Shown here piece by piece: positions 24,517-33,273 of a stretch of 49,898 bases of DNA. The notes under the pieces were generated by a model. It saw nothing but the letters and a program-made list of their open reading frames with translations, searched no databases and was not told the DNA's origin. This stretch comes from JAWXCM01 sp034408745. Its GTDB lineage: Bacteria; Acidobacteriota; Terriglobia; Bryobacterales; Bryobacteraceae. Made by a program: the position numbers and the translations under genes. Each line of letters opens with the position of its first letter. Position 1 is the first letter of the stretch. The stretch is from assembly GCA_034408745.1 (NCBI GenBank), contig JAWXCM010000064.1, positions 1 through 49,898 of the forward strand, read 5' to 3'.

Positions 24517-25427
24517 AACTGGTCGCCTTTGCTGCGTTGTTGTTCGCGCCCCTGAGCGCGCAGCAGGAGGAGACCTTCCGGGTGGACGTCAAACTGGTAC
24601 GCGTCATCGCGACGGTCAAAAACGTGAAGGGCGAACCCGTCGGCGACCTTAAGAAGACAGATCTTAAGCTGACCGACAACGGCGCTCTCCAGGAGATCGC
24701 CCTGTTTGAGCGGCAGACGGCGCAACCGCTTTCCGTCGCGGTGCTGCTGGACATCAGCGGTTCAACTGCAAAGGATATGAAGATCCAGACTGCCGCGGTC
24801 AGCCGCTTTATATCGGCGCTGTTCAAAGAAGGAAATCCTGACGACAAGGCGGCGCTCTGGGCCTTCAACTGGCAAATCAGTGAGGAAGTGCACTGGACCC
24901 GGAACGCGTCGCGTTTTCCGGCCGCGATGAAGCGGTTGAAGGCGGAGGCCGGAACGGCGTTGTACGACGCGATTTACGTGGCTGCCAACGACCTGGACGA
25001 CCGGGATGGGCGGCACGTGATCGTAGTGGTCAGCGACGGCGGCAATACCTTCAGCAACAAGGATTTCCATGCGGCTCGCGAGGCGGCACACAAGGCGGAC
25101 GCGGTAATCTATCCGGTGATTACGACGCCCATTACCAATGAGGTTGGGCGAAACACGGGCGGAGAGCACGCGCTCACGACGTTCGCTGGCGAGACCGGAG
25201 GCAAGGTGTTTGCGCCCGGAGCCGAGGGACTCGACCAGGCCTTCGCTGACATATTGAAGGATCTGCGGACGCAGTACCTGATCGGCTATTATCCGCGTAA
25301 AGTGCCGCTAACGAAAAACCGATTTCATACGCTCGAACTTCGCACCGTGAACCCCGATTTGCACGTGGTGTCCCGCACTGGCTACTATGGGGATGCTGAG
25401 CCGTCCTCAAGTTCACCTCGCAAATAA
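24513..25427 (+). CDS. VWA-domain protein, acidobacterial type, exported
   Basis: The 304-residue protein begins with a signal peptide (VKLVAFAALLFAPLSAQQ; the GTG start at 24513 overlaps the moaDE stop as GTGA). A beta-rich stretch (about 24-80) precedes a von Willebrand A domain (about 80-270). The metal site is present: DISGST is the MIDAS DxSxS motif, the Thr is in AGTALYD and VVVSDGGN holds the later Asp. Many such proteins occur in Acidobacteria; their ligands are largely unknown. It may bind a partner in the periplasm. The next gene, an Hfq-like protein, overlaps it as TAATG. Confidence 0.85.
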   Translation: MKLVAFAALLFAPLSAQQEETFRVDVKLVRVIATVKNVKGEPVGDLKKTDLKLTDNGALQEIALFERQTAQPLSVAVLLDISGSTAKDMKIQTAAVSRFISALFKEGNPDDKAALWAFNWQISEEVHWTRNASRFPAAMKRLKAEAGTALYDAIYVAANDLDDRDGRHVIVVVSDGGNTFSNKDFHAAREAAHKADAVIYPVITTPITNEVGRNTGGEHALTTFAGETGGKVFAPGAEGLDQAFADILKDLRTQYLIGYYPRKVPLTKNRFHTLELRTVNPDLHVVSRTGYYGDAEPSSSSPRK

Positions 25428-25654
25428 TGGCATCTTCCAAGACTAAAGCGCCTGAGCAGACGTTTGAAGAGGTGAAGCTTCTTCGCCGCCTCGTGGACAA
25501 CAAAGTTCCCGTTCGCATCCGGCTGACCTCTGATGAAGACGTGGCAGGCACCATCGAATTTTTCGACGAGTCGTTTCTGCGTCTGACCCGTGTGGGTGAG
25601 CCTAACCTGTTCGTCTACAAACACGAAGTGAAATACCTTTGGGAGGTTGAGTAG
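25427..25654 (+). CDS. Hfq-like Sm-fold RNA-binding protein
   Basis: The 75-residue protein resembles Hfq over the Sm core. RRLVDNKVPVRIRL corresponds to Hfq's first helix and strand. GTIEFFDESFLRLTR matches the Sm1 motif (GQIESFDQFVILL in Escherichia coli Hfq). LFVYKHEVKYL matches the Sm2 block, whose YKH motif is the signature of Hfq. It lacks the long acidic tail and the conserved Gln of the N-terminal helix is not visible, so RNA contacts may differ. It overlaps its upstream and downstream neighbours (TAATG, then an 8-base overlap). No other candidate Hfq is in the window. An RNA-chaperone role is inferred from the fold. Confidence 0.72.
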   Translation: MASSKTKAPEQTFEEVKLLRRLVDNKVPVRIRLTSDEDVAGTIEFFDESFLRLTRVGEPNLFVYKHEVKYLWEVE

Positions 25655-26474
25655 TCTGTCCCAGTATCTTGAGACGGCCATGGACATCGCCCGCGCCGCT
25701 GGGGTGGTGTTGACGCGATTTGCGGAGCAGGGAATCGGGTATGAACTGAAGGGTGAGTTCGACCTGGTAACCGAAGCCGACCGCACATCGGAAAAGCTGG
25801 TTGTGGAGCAGCTTACAGCCGCATTTCCAGATCACGACATCGTCGCTGAAGAAGGTGGGGGCCGGCTCACAGGCGCCGAGTACCGCTGGTACGTCGACCC
25901 GCTGGACGGCACCACCAACTTCGCCCACGGCTTCCCGGTGTACAACGTGACTCTGGGTCTGGAGCGCAATGGCGAAATGGTAGCCGGCGTCGTGTTCGAT
26001 CCGACTCGCGGGGAAATGTTCGCGGCTGAGCGGGGAAGCGGTGCATTCCTGAATGGAAAGCGAATCCAGGTGTCGCCGTGTAAGTCTGTGGAAGACTCCC
26101 TGGTTGCGACGGGTTTTCCCAGCCGCCGCCGCCACCTGAGCGTCAACATCCACTTCTACTATCAGTTAGCGATGCTCAGCCACGGCGTCCGGAGGGCCGG
26201 ATCGGCTGCCATCGACCTTGCGTATGTCGCCTGCGGCCGCCTCGACGCCTTCTGGGAATTCGGTCTCAAGCCATGGGACCAGGCTGCCGGAATCCTCCTG
26301 GTGGAGGAAGCCGGGGGGCGGACGTCGGGCATGCGCGGTGAGCCGACATCGGTATCCGGGCCCAATTTGCTGGCTGACAACGGTTTGTTACATGGCGAAC
26401 TGATCACGGTGTTTGACCGTGTTTTCCGCAATGATGTGGAGTTTCGAATGGTTGAGCTGAGCGGAAACGAGTAA
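25647..26474 (+). CDS. Inositol monophosphatase family protein
   Basis: The 275-residue protein has the family's metal-site motifs. These are EE in VAEEGGG (about residue 68-74), WYVDPLDGTTNFAHG (about 81-95) and WDQAAGILLVEEAGG (about 210). The fold also needs the front helix ETAMDIARAAGVVL, so the start is before the ATG at 25680; I use TTG 25647, which lies in GGGAGGTTG, though CTG 25656 is an alternative. The enzyme hydrolyses inositol monophosphates or related phosphates (NADP or fructose-1,6-bisphosphate in some). The true substrate is not known. It overlaps the Hfq-like gene. Confidence 0.9.
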   Translation: MSSLSQYLETAMDIARAAGVVLTRFAEQGIGYELKGEFDLVTEADRTSEKLVVEQLTAAFPDHDIVAEEGGGRLTGAEYRWYVDPLDGTTNFAHGFPVYNVTLGLERNGEMVAGVVFDPTRGEMFAAERGSGAFLNGKRIQVSPCKSVEDSLVATGFPSRRRHLSVNIHFYYQLAMLSHGVRRAGSAAIDLAYVACGRLDAFWEFGLKPWDQAAGILLVEEAGGRTSGMRGEPTSVSGPNLLADNGLLHGELITVFDRVFRNDVEFRMVELSGNE

Positions 26475-26533
26475 ATCCGCAGTCGCATCCGCTTTACTTT
26501 CAAGTGCTTAAGATGGTACGCTGAGTTGCAATA

Positions 26534-27850
26534 ATGCGTACTGTCGACCTCATCTATCGTAAGCGCGAAGGGGAAGAGCTTCGCGCCGAGGAAATCCAAT
26601 ATCTGGTAGAGGGTTACACCCGTGGAGAAATCCCGGATTACCAGATGTCGGCATTCCTTATGGCCGTTTTCTTCTCCGGCATGACGGAAGCCGAGGCGGA
26701 CGCCCTCACCGACACGATGGTTCGTTCGGGCGACACGGTGGATCTCTCGGATATCCCCGGCCCTAAAGTTGACAAGCACTCCACGGGTGGTGTCGGCGAC
26801 AAAACGAGCCTGATTGCCGCCCCGATCGCGGCTGCCGCGGGTGTCATCGTCCCCATGATTTCGGGGCGCGGTTTGGGCCACACGGGCGGTACGCTCGACA
26901 AACTGGAAGCCATTCCTGGGTTCCGCACCGATATTAGTCAGGAAGATTTCCGCCGCCAGCTGGCAACGCTCGGCCTCGCGTTCATCGGGCAGTCGGATAC
27001 GATTGCTCCGGCGGACGGCAAACTCTACGCCCTTCGCGACACGACCGGGACCATTGAGTCGATTCCGCTGATCGCTTCGTCGATCATGTCGAAGAAGCTC
27101 GCTTCGGGCCTCGACGCGCTGGTGCTGGATGTCAAGGTAGGCAAGGGCGCGTTCATGAAGCGTCAGGTCGACGCACGCAGGCTGGCACAGCTGATGGTCG
27201 GCATTGGCCGCCGCCGCGACAAGCGCGTGGTAGCGCTGATCACCGACATGGATCAGCCGCTGGGTTTTGCCATCGGCAATGCGCTGGAAGTGATGGAAGT
27301 CGCGCAGACGCTCCAGAACCTCGGACCGGACGATCTTCGCGAGATCTCGCTGGAACTGGCTGCTCGCATGATTTACCTCGGCAAGCTGACGCCGACGCTC
27401 GACGAAGCTCGCCGGAAGGCCGAGAGCCTGCTCCTCAGTGGAGCGGGATACCAGAAGTTCAAGGAAGTAATCGCGGCGCAGGGCGGCAACCCGAAGGTGC
27501 TCGACCACTTCGAACTGCTCCCCAATGCCACCGATCTCCGTGAAGTGGCCTGTCCCCGTACCGGCTACATCAGCAGCATCGACGCAGAGCTGATCGGACG
27601 CGCCTCCACCATGATCGGTGCCGGACGCGACCGCAAAGAAGACGGCATCGACCACGCGGTCGGCATCATCCTCGAGGGCAAGATTGGCCAGCGCATGGAA
27701 GCTGGCTCGGTACTCTGCCGCTTCTACATCACCGGCAACACCGACATGGAACGTCTCGACCAGGCCTCGGAGCTGATTGAAGACGCGTTCCGCATCGCGC
27801 AGACTCCGCCTGAACCGCGCGCTGTGATTTTAGAAACCGTATCCCTCTAA
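26534..27850 (+). CDS. Pyrimidine-nucleoside / thymidine phosphorylase
   Basis: The 438-residue protein has the family signatures. VDKHSTGGVGDKTSLI is the phosphate-binding loop, SGRGLGHTGGTLDKLEAIPG is next, and SIMSKKLASGLDALVLDVKVGKGAFM is the helix-rich domain. The reaction is phosphorolysis of thymidine, deoxyuridine or uridine to base and (deoxy)ribose-1-phosphate. The bacterial pyrimidine-nucleoside phosphorylase type (Pdp) and DeoA are not separable by eye. It is 59 bases after the inositol-phosphatase gene and shares a TAATG junction with the nucleoside transporter that follows, which supports a salvage role. Confidence 0.93.
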   Translation: MRTVDLIYRKREGEELRAEEIQYLVEGYTRGEIPDYQMSAFLMAVFFSGMTEAEADALTDTMVRSGDTVDLSDIPGPKVDKHSTGGVGDKTSLIAAPIAAAAGVIVPMISGRGLGHTGGTLDKLEAIPGFRTDISQEDFRRQLATLGLAFIGQSDTIAPADGKLYALRDTTGTIESIPLIASSIMSKKLASGLDALVLDVKVGKGAFMKRQVDARRLAQLMVGIGRRRDKRVVALITDMDQPLGFAIGNALEVMEVAQTLQNLGPDDLREISLELAARMIYLGKLTPTLDEARRKAESLLLSGAGYQKFKEVIAAQGGNPKVLDHFELLPNATDLREVACPRTGYISSIDAELIGRASTMIGAGRDRKEDGIDHAVGIILEGKIGQRMEAGSVLCRFYITGNTDMERLDQASELIEDAFRIAQTPPEPRAVILETVSL

Positions 27851-29073
27851 TGGACCGATTCACAGGGGTCCTGGGCATCCTTGTGATTATGGGCATCGCC
27901 TTCGCGACTTCCACGTCGCGTAAGGCGATACAGAAGCGCGTCGTCTTCTGGGGACTCGGACTGCAAATCGGCTTTGCATTCCTGGTCCTCAAGACTGACC
28001 TTGGGCGAGTCTTCCAGGTGGCGAGCCTCGCGGTAAACGCGCTGCTCGACTATGCCGAAAAGGGCAGCGAGTTTCTCTTCGGCCCACTCGGTACCAAGGC
28101 CGGACCGTTCGGAGTGGTGTTCGCGTTCCAGGTCCTGCCGATCGTCATCTTTATCGCCAGCGTCTTTGCCGTGCTGTATCAACTTGGCGTCATGCAGATT
28201 GTGGTTAAGGCGATGGCTGCGGTGATGCAGAAGGTGATGGGCGCCAGTGGTGCCGAATCCACCAGCGTCGCGGCCAGCATCTTCATGGGGCAGACCGAAG
28301 CCCCGCTTACCATTCGACCCTTCCTCGCCGGACTGACCACTTCTGAGCTGTTCACCATCATGACCAGTGGTATGGCGCACGTTTCCGGTGCCGTCATGGC
28401 CGCTTACGTCAAGATAGCGGGGGTCGAGATCACGCACCTGTTGACCGCGGTGATCATGACGGCTCCGGCCACCATCATGCTCGCCAAGATCATGATCCCG
28501 GAGACGGAGGAGCCTGCCACAATGGGCGGGATCAAGGTGGAAGTAGAAAAGCCTGGCGTCAACGTGATCGATGCGGCTGCCCGTGGTGCCGGCGACGGTC
28601 TGCAACTTGCGTTAAATATCGGCGGCATGCTGATCGCGTTCGTGGCGCTGATCGCGCTGGCAAACGGAATTCTCGGGTGGATCCACTCGCTGCCCGGGAT
28701 GATGTGGCTTCCGCCGTCGATGCAGGGGATTCTCGCCCTGTTGTTCGCGCCTGTCGCGTGGCTGCTGGGTGTTGCGTGGAATGACTGCGCGACCGTCGGC
28801 AACCTGCTGGGTACGCGTCTGGTGCTGAATGAGTTCGTGGCGTTCCTGCAGCTTGGTCCGCTGAAGTCGCAGATGGATCCGCGGTCCTTTGCGATCGCGA
28901 CCTACGCATTATGCGGCTTTGCGAATCTCAGTTCGATTGCCATTCAGATTGGCGGCATCGGTGCGCTGGCTCCGACGCGCAAATCCGATCTGGCCCGCCT
29001 CGGCCTGCGCGCGATGGCCGCCGGCACTATGGCCAATTTCATGTCGGCCTGCATCGCCGGTATGCTGCTCTAA
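27850..29073 (+). CDS. Concentrative nucleoside transporter (NupC/CNT family)
   Basis: The 407-residue protein is strongly hydrophobic, with about ten membrane segments, and carries the CNT landmarks. These are GAESTSVAASIFMGQTEAPL, TIMTSGMAHVSGAVMAAYV, and in the C-terminal part LALLFAPVAWLLGV and ALCGFANLSSIAIQIGG. CNT proteins import nucleosides using a sodium or proton gradient. It overlaps the phosphorylase stop (TAATG). With the phosphorylases and the cytidine deaminase nearby, it would supply nucleosides for salvage. Length is normal for bacterial CNTs. Confidence 0.93.
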   Translation: MDRFTGVLGILVIMGIAFATSTSRKAIQKRVVFWGLGLQIGFAFLVLKTDLGRVFQVASLAVNALLDYAEKGSEFLFGPLGTKAGPFGVVFAFQVLPIVIFIASVFAVLYQLGVMQIVVKAMAAVMQKVMGASGAESTSVAASIFMGQTEAPLTIRPFLAGLTTSELFTIMTSGMAHVSGAVMAAYVKIAGVEITHLLTAVIMTAPATIMLAKIMIPETEEPATMGGIKVEVEKPGVNVIDAAARGAGDGLQLALNIGGMLIAFVALIALANGILGWIHSLPGMMWLPPSMQGILALLFAPVAWLLGVAWNDCATVGNLLGTRLVLNEFVAFLQLGPLKSQMDPRSFAIATYALCGFANLSSIAIQIGGIGALAPTRKSDLARLGLRAMAAGTMANFMSACIAGMLL

Positions 29074-29196
29074 CGCTGGCTGCCTGTCCCAATACAGTTA
29101 AATCCAGAATCCTCCTCCGCCAAAGCGCGGTGAGCTGATTCCGCTGCACCACGATTTGCGCTAAAGTGGCTGAACCTTACTCTCGAGGAGAATGAA

Positions 29197-29991
29197 ATGG
29201 GTACGAACCTGCGCAGAGCATTGCGACCGGGCGCCTCGACGGCTTTGATTTTCGCTTCGCTGATTCTGGTGTCCTGCGATGAAAAGCAAAAGGAAGACAA
29301 GGCCTCGATTGAAGCCTGCACCGAGGCTCTCCTGCACCTGCTGCCCCAGCGTCCGCAGGAAAGAGCTGACCGGTTTACCGGAAAAGTGGAACAATTTCGT
29401 GCACTCTGCCGGGGTGGACAACGTGCTGTAGCGGCCATGAACTCGCCATGGGTGGACTGGAGCAACTACTGGGGCACGGGCGACACGACATCCCTGGCTC
29501 CGGGCATCCTCTTCAGCAAGGGACCGCTCTCTCCGTCGGGGCGCGGGGTCACCGGCGCACTGCTCGACCTGGAACTGCAGCGGGTCGAGTTAATTCGGTT
29601 CAACTTGTTCGAAAACAGCGGGACATTCAAAGAATATATTCTCGGACGGAATAAGGTGGAAGGTCCGGTGCTCCGGTCGTGGACTCCGTTTGAACTCCCC
29701 AAAGACCACCCTGCTTATAAAGACATTCGCATTGTGGAAGGCGAGCAGCTTTGCCAGAACGACCTGATACGCGGCCGTACGCTGACGGGCATCTGTAACG
29801 ACGTTCGCAATCCCCTGATGGGCGCAACGGGTCAGTTGTTCGCCCGCAATGTCGAGTTCGATACCACCTTCCCCGACCTCGGTGGGAAATGCGATGGTAC
29901 GGGCGCGCCACGGCGACCGTATCGCGCTTCTGAAGCCGGATCCGCAGGTAATCAGCCGCCGGCTACTTACGCGGATCCAGTCGAAGCCTGA
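29197..29991 (+). CDS. Haem peroxidase lipoprotein, 5' part of a frameshifted gene
   Basis: The gene starts at an ATG with a strong AGGAGA site eight bases upstream. A lipoprotein signal follows (LIFASLILVSCDEK, lipid on the Cys). The first 228 residues are peroxidase sequence (LTGICNDVRNPLMGATG, then FARNVEFDTTFPDLGG). After about position 29886 this frame turns to shadow (KCDGTGAPRRPYRA), and the real protein continues in the next frame. Dropping one G from 29884-29886 restores a single protein of 936 residues. Animal-type haem peroxidases oxidise diverse substrates with peroxide. The lipoprotein signal places it outside the cytoplasm. Confidence 0.7.
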   Translation: MGTNLRRALRPGASTALIFASLILVSCDEKQKEDKASIEACTEALLHLLPQRPQERADRFTGKVEQFRALCRGGQRAVAAMNSPWVDWSNYWGTGDTTSLAPGILFSKGPLSPSGRGVTGALLDLELQRVELIRFNLFENSGTFKEYILGRNKVEGPVLRSWTPFELPKDHPAYKDIRIVEGEQLCQNDLIRGRTLTGICNDVRNPLMGATGQLFARNVEFDTTFPDLGGKCDGTGAPRRPYRASEAGSAGNQPPATYADPVEA

Positions 29992-32008
29992 ACTCTGTAA
30001 TGGCGGTAAGGGACTGCCGGGTAACGATCCGTCGGCCGTATGCGAGTACTCCGAAGCGCCATGGTTCAACGTGCTGGCGGCTTTCTGGATCCAGTTCATG
30101 ACGCACGACTGGTTCTCCCACATGAAGGAAGGCGTCAACGACACCTCGAAGTTCATGGCCGTCGGATGTACCGAAGCGGACGCCGCCAGGTATGGCTGCA
30201 GGCCTGGAGACCGCATCGACGCTGGTCTGGTGAAGCAGGACGGCCCGCCTGAAACCTTTAAAGACGGTAAAGGACGCGAGTATCTGACGCGGGCACCGAA
30301 AACCATGGCCAACAACAACACGGCCTGGTGGGACGGGTCGCAGATCTATGGTTACGACGAGACGTCGCTGCAACGTGTTCGGCGCGACCCGGCTGACAAA
30401 GCCCGGCTGCTTCTGGTCACCGACGGAGCCTCCGGAGAACGCTTCCTTCCGCAACTTCAGGCCAGCGATCCAATGCTTCCCGACTGGGCAAGTCAGGAAT
30501 CCACGGGATTCCCCGATAACTACACCGTTGGCATCAGCTTCCTCACCAACGTGTTTGCGAGAGAGCACAACTCGTTCGTCGACGCCTTCCGCAAGCAGGC
30601 GGCTGCAACGCCGAACGCGGACTGCGGACTGCGAAATCCGAAGGCCCCGAAGGTCAAAGTCGCATACAAGGACGTTACCGACGATGAGTTGTTTGATATA
30701 GCCAGGTTGGTCGTGTCCGCGGAAATCGCCAAAATTCACACGACCGAATGGACCCCGCAGTTGCTGTACGACGAACCACTGTTTGTCGGCATGAACGGGA
30801 ACTGGAACGGACTTGTGGGTGCTCAGTCCGTACTGCTGAAGCGCATATTGCGAGATATAGTCCTCCGTGAAGGCGGCAACCCGTCTGAAACGCGCGCGAA
30901 TCAGTGGTACAGCGTATTCGCGTCGGGAGCCGGAATAACCGGGCTCGGATCGCAAAAGAAGTACGACCCGACGACAGCGGCGTCGTTAAATGCGGGTGTG
31001 AATCATTTCGGATCCGCCTTCAATTTTCCGGAAGAATTCATTACCGTTTACAGGCTGCATTCTTTGGTGCCGGACCTGCTGGAATTGCGCCGGCACTCGC
31101 AGCCCAATGTGGTCGCGCAGAAAGTTCCTGTAGTCGAGACGTTTCGTGCGAAATCCTTCAGGGCATTACGCGATAACGGCATGGCTGACTGGGGACTTAC
31201 CCTCGGACGCCAGAGGCTGGGCGCGCTCGTACTCGGGAATACGCCGCAATTTCTGCAGAACTTGCCGTTGCAGAGGCTGCAGGAACCGGGATCCGGACAG
31301 ATCGACATCGCTGCGCTCGACCTGATTCGGGATCGTGAGCACGGAGTGCCGCGCTTTAACGAATTCCGCCGTCAGTACGGGCTTAGATCGCTGACCAGCT
31401 TCGACGATTTCATCGCACCCTCGGCAACTGGCGACGTACTCGCGCGGCAACAGAAATTCGTGGCTGAGATGAGAGACATTTACGGCCAGCACAAATGTAG
31501 TGAAGCGCTGGAGATAAGCAGGGCTCAAAAGCGGAACGGCAAGTACATCACGGACTGCCTGGGCAAGCCGGACGGCGCGATGGTGGACAACGTGGAAGAT
31601 CTGGACACGGTCATTGGCTGGCTGGCCGAGCCGGTGCGTCCCCACGGGTTTGCGATCTCCGAGACGCAGCTTGTCGTGTTCATCCTGAATGCGTCTCGGC
31701 GACTGTTTAGCGACCGATTCCTGACCTCGGGCTTCCGTAAAGAGTTCTACACCACCATGGGCGTGGACTGGGTAAACCACAACGGTCCGGGACCGGAGCA
31801 GATGGAACCCGTCGAGGTGAACGGCCACCGTGTCCCGGTCGCGCCGATGAAGCGCCTGTTGATGCGAAACGTTCCTGAACTGAGAGACGAACTCGCGCAC
31901 GTGATCAATTCGTTCGACCCATGGGCGCGAGACCGCGGAAAGTACTACAGCCTGGAATGGTCGCCCAGACCGGACGCTACCGCAGATTCGGCATTTTCGC
32001 GCAAATAG
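29849..32008 (+). CDS. Haem peroxidase lipoprotein, 3' part of a frameshifted gene
   Basis: The homologous part starts near 29885, not at the first ATG of the frame (29849), because the first dozen codons are shadow of the upstream part. It then carries the peroxidase core. RHGDRIALL leads in, and the distal His is in AFWIQFMTHDWFSH. The proximal His is in EFITVYRLHSLVPDLLEL, the usual YRfgHslvP motif. NNNTAWWDGSQIYG is also conserved in the family. The body runs to the normal C-terminus. If the frameshift is real it is not translated; if it is a sequencing error the gene is intact. It has no obvious link to the nucleoside genes on either side. Confidence 0.75.
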   Translation: MSSSIPPSPTSVGNAMVRARHGDRIALLKPDPQVISRRLLTRIQSKPELCNGGKGLPGNDPSAVCEYSEAPWFNVLAAFWIQFMTHDWFSHMKEGVNDTSKFMAVGCTEADAARYGCRPGDRIDAGLVKQDGPPETFKDGKGREYLTRAPKTMANNNTAWWDGSQIYGYDETSLQRVRRDPADKARLLLVTDGASGERFLPQLQASDPMLPDWASQESTGFPDNYTVGISFLTNVFAREHNSFVDAFRKQAAATPNADCGLRNPKAPKVKVAYKDVTDDELFDIARLVVSAEIAKIHTTEWTPQLLYDEPLFVGMNGNWNGLVGAQSVLLKRILRDIVLREGGNPSETRANQWYSVFASGAGITGLGSQKKYDPTTAASLNAGVNHFGSAFNFPEEFITVYRLHSLVPDLLELRRHSQPNVVAQKVPVVETFRAKSFRALRDNGMADWGLTLGRQRLGALVLGNTPQFLQNLPLQRLQEPGSGQIDIAALDLIRDREHGVPRFNEFRRQYGLRSLTSFDDFIAPSATGDVLARQQKFVAEMRDIYGQHKCSEALEISRAQKRNGKYITDCLGKPDGAMVDNVEDLDTVIGWLAEPVRPHGFAISETQLVVFILNASRRLFSDRFLTSGFRKEFYTTMGVDWVNHNGPGPEQMEPVEVNGHRVPVAPMKRLLMRNVPELRDELAHVINSFDPWARDRGKYYSLEWSPRPDATADSAFSRK
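29881..29894 (+). other. Single-base frameshift site within the haem peroxidase gene
   Basis: The two halves of the peroxidase join if one of the three Gs at 29884-29886 is removed: GGT, GGA, AAT, GCG, ATG then continue as PDLGGNAMVRARHGDR, which fits the family's spacing. The corrected gene (29197-32008) is exactly a multiple of three. A G run and no pseudogene decay elsewhere favour sequence error, though a true mutation or slippage cannot be excluded. Confidence 0.75.
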
Positions 32009-32066
32009 TGATGATGTAACCGCGTCATGCTGATGCCGCTTCCTGCAATACTGAAAGCACATATAT

Positions 32067-32879
32067 ATGTATCAGCAGACGAAGCGGTACGTCGAAGACC
32101 GGCTGCCTGCCAAACCCCGGATCGCCGTGGTGCTCGGGAGCGGGCTCGGCGACTTCGCGCGGGAGCTGACCGACCCGGTCGAGATGCCCTACGCCGAGAT
32201 TCCAGGCTGGCCGCGCTCTACCGCTGTGGGGCACGCCGGGAAGCTCATCTTCGGCTATCTGGACGGTATCCCGATGATCGCCCTGGCCGGCCGAGCCCAT
32301 CTGTACGAGGGCTATTCCCCGGGGCGCGTCACCTACGCGATGCGCATCCTGCACCTGCTCGGCATACCGTCTGTGATCCTGACCAATGCCGCGGGAGGCA
32401 TCAACCTGGCTTACGGCCAGGGAGCGCTGGTGATGATCTCCGATCACATCAATCTGCAGGGCGTGAACCCGCTGGCCGGAGCTAATGAAGACGACTTCGG
32501 GCCTCGATTCCCCGACATGTCCGACGCCTACAATGCCGGGTATCGTGCCGTTGCCACTGAGGTAGCCGCCGGGCTTGGGATCGAACTGCCAGAAGGCGTT
32601 TATGCAGCGATGCTCGGACCGAGTTATGAGACACCCGCCGAGATTCGTTTCCTGCGCACTGTCGGCGCGGATCTGGTCGGCATGTCGACGGTTGCTGAGA
32701 CGATCGTCGCGAATCACATGGGAATGAAGGTGCTGGCCATCTCCTGCGTCACCAACATGGCTGCCGGAATTCTGCCTCAGAAGATCAATCACGAGGAAGT
32801 GCTCGAGACCGGGCGGCGCGTGCGTGACACGTTCGTCCGGCTGCTGCGGGGTCTGATCCCTCGCCTGGTGGAGGAGTAA
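32067..32879 (+). CDS. Purine-nucleoside phosphorylase
   Basis: The 270-residue protein is a trimeric-type PNP. Its features are IAVVLGSGLGDFARE, the phosphate-binding part of GHAGKLIFGYLDG, the conserved HLYEGYSPGRVTYAMR, TNAAGGINL, GPSYETPAEIRFL and VGMSTVAETIVANHMGMKV. It cleaves (deoxy)inosine and guanosine with phosphate. It precedes the cytidine deaminase gene by one base and sits close to a pyrimidine phosphorylase and a nucleoside importer. No good ribosome site is visible at the ATG, which lies in ATATATATG, so leaderless or weak initiation is possible. Confidence 0.94.
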   Translation: MYQQTKRYVEDRLPAKPRIAVVLGSGLGDFARELTDPVEMPYAEIPGWPRSTAVGHAGKLIFGYLDGIPMIALAGRAHLYEGYSPGRVTYAMRILHLLGIPSVILTNAAGGINLAYGQGALVMISDHINLQGVNPLAGANEDDFGPRFPDMSDAYNAGYRAVATEVAAGLGIELPEGVYAAMLGPSYETPAEIRFLRTVGADLVGMSTVAETIVANHMGMKVLAISCVTNMAAGILPQKINHEEVLETGRRVRDTFVRLLRGLIPRLVEE

Positions 32880-32880
32880 C

Positions 32881-33273
32881 GTGCAGCATCTGATTGACGC
32901 GGCGATAGCCGCACGCTTTAAAGCCTTTGCACCGTACTCGAAGTTCCTCGTTGGAGCAGCGCTCGAGACTCGTGGTGGCCACGTCTATACGGGATGCAAC
33001 GTGGAGAATGCAACGTACGGACTGACGGTATGCGCGGAGCGTGTCGCCATTTTAAAGGCCATCTCGGAAGGCGAGCCGCTGCGGTCATTCCCGCGTATGG
33101 TGATCGTGGCTGACACTGAGGATCTCACGCCACCCTGCGGAGCCTGTCGCCAGATACTGTGGGAGTTCTGCGGCGACATGGATCTGATCCTGGTCAATCT
33201 GCACGGCAAGACGGAGAGTTACCGTGTCTCCGAACTTTTCCCGAGGGCCTTCGATGTTTCGTTCCTGCCTTAG
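32881..33273 (+). CDS. cdd: Cytidine deaminase
   Basis: The 130-residue cytoplasmic enzyme deaminates cytidine and deoxycytidine. The zinc-site motifs are VCAERVAI (Cys-Ala-Glu, catalytic Glu) and PPCGACRQILWEFC (two Cys ligands). APYSKFLVGAALET and the substrate loop TGCNVENATYGLT are also conserved. The GTG start lies one base after the PNP stop. Its 3' end overlaps the amidohydrolase start by 20 bases. All three are therefore a tight operon that converts nucleosides to bases and sugar phosphates. Confidence 0.95.
   Translation: MQHLIDAAIAARFKAFAPYSKFLVGAALETRGGHVYTGCNVENATYGLTVCAERVAILKAISEGEPLRSFPRMVIVADTEDLTPPCGACRQILWEFCGDMDLILVNLHGKTESYRVSELFPRAFDVSFLP

Noticed and set aside
26162..27655. 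A 497-codon minus-strand frame opposite the phosphatase and phosphorylase genes
   Set aside because: It mirrors two recognised genes; it has no start signal or domain.
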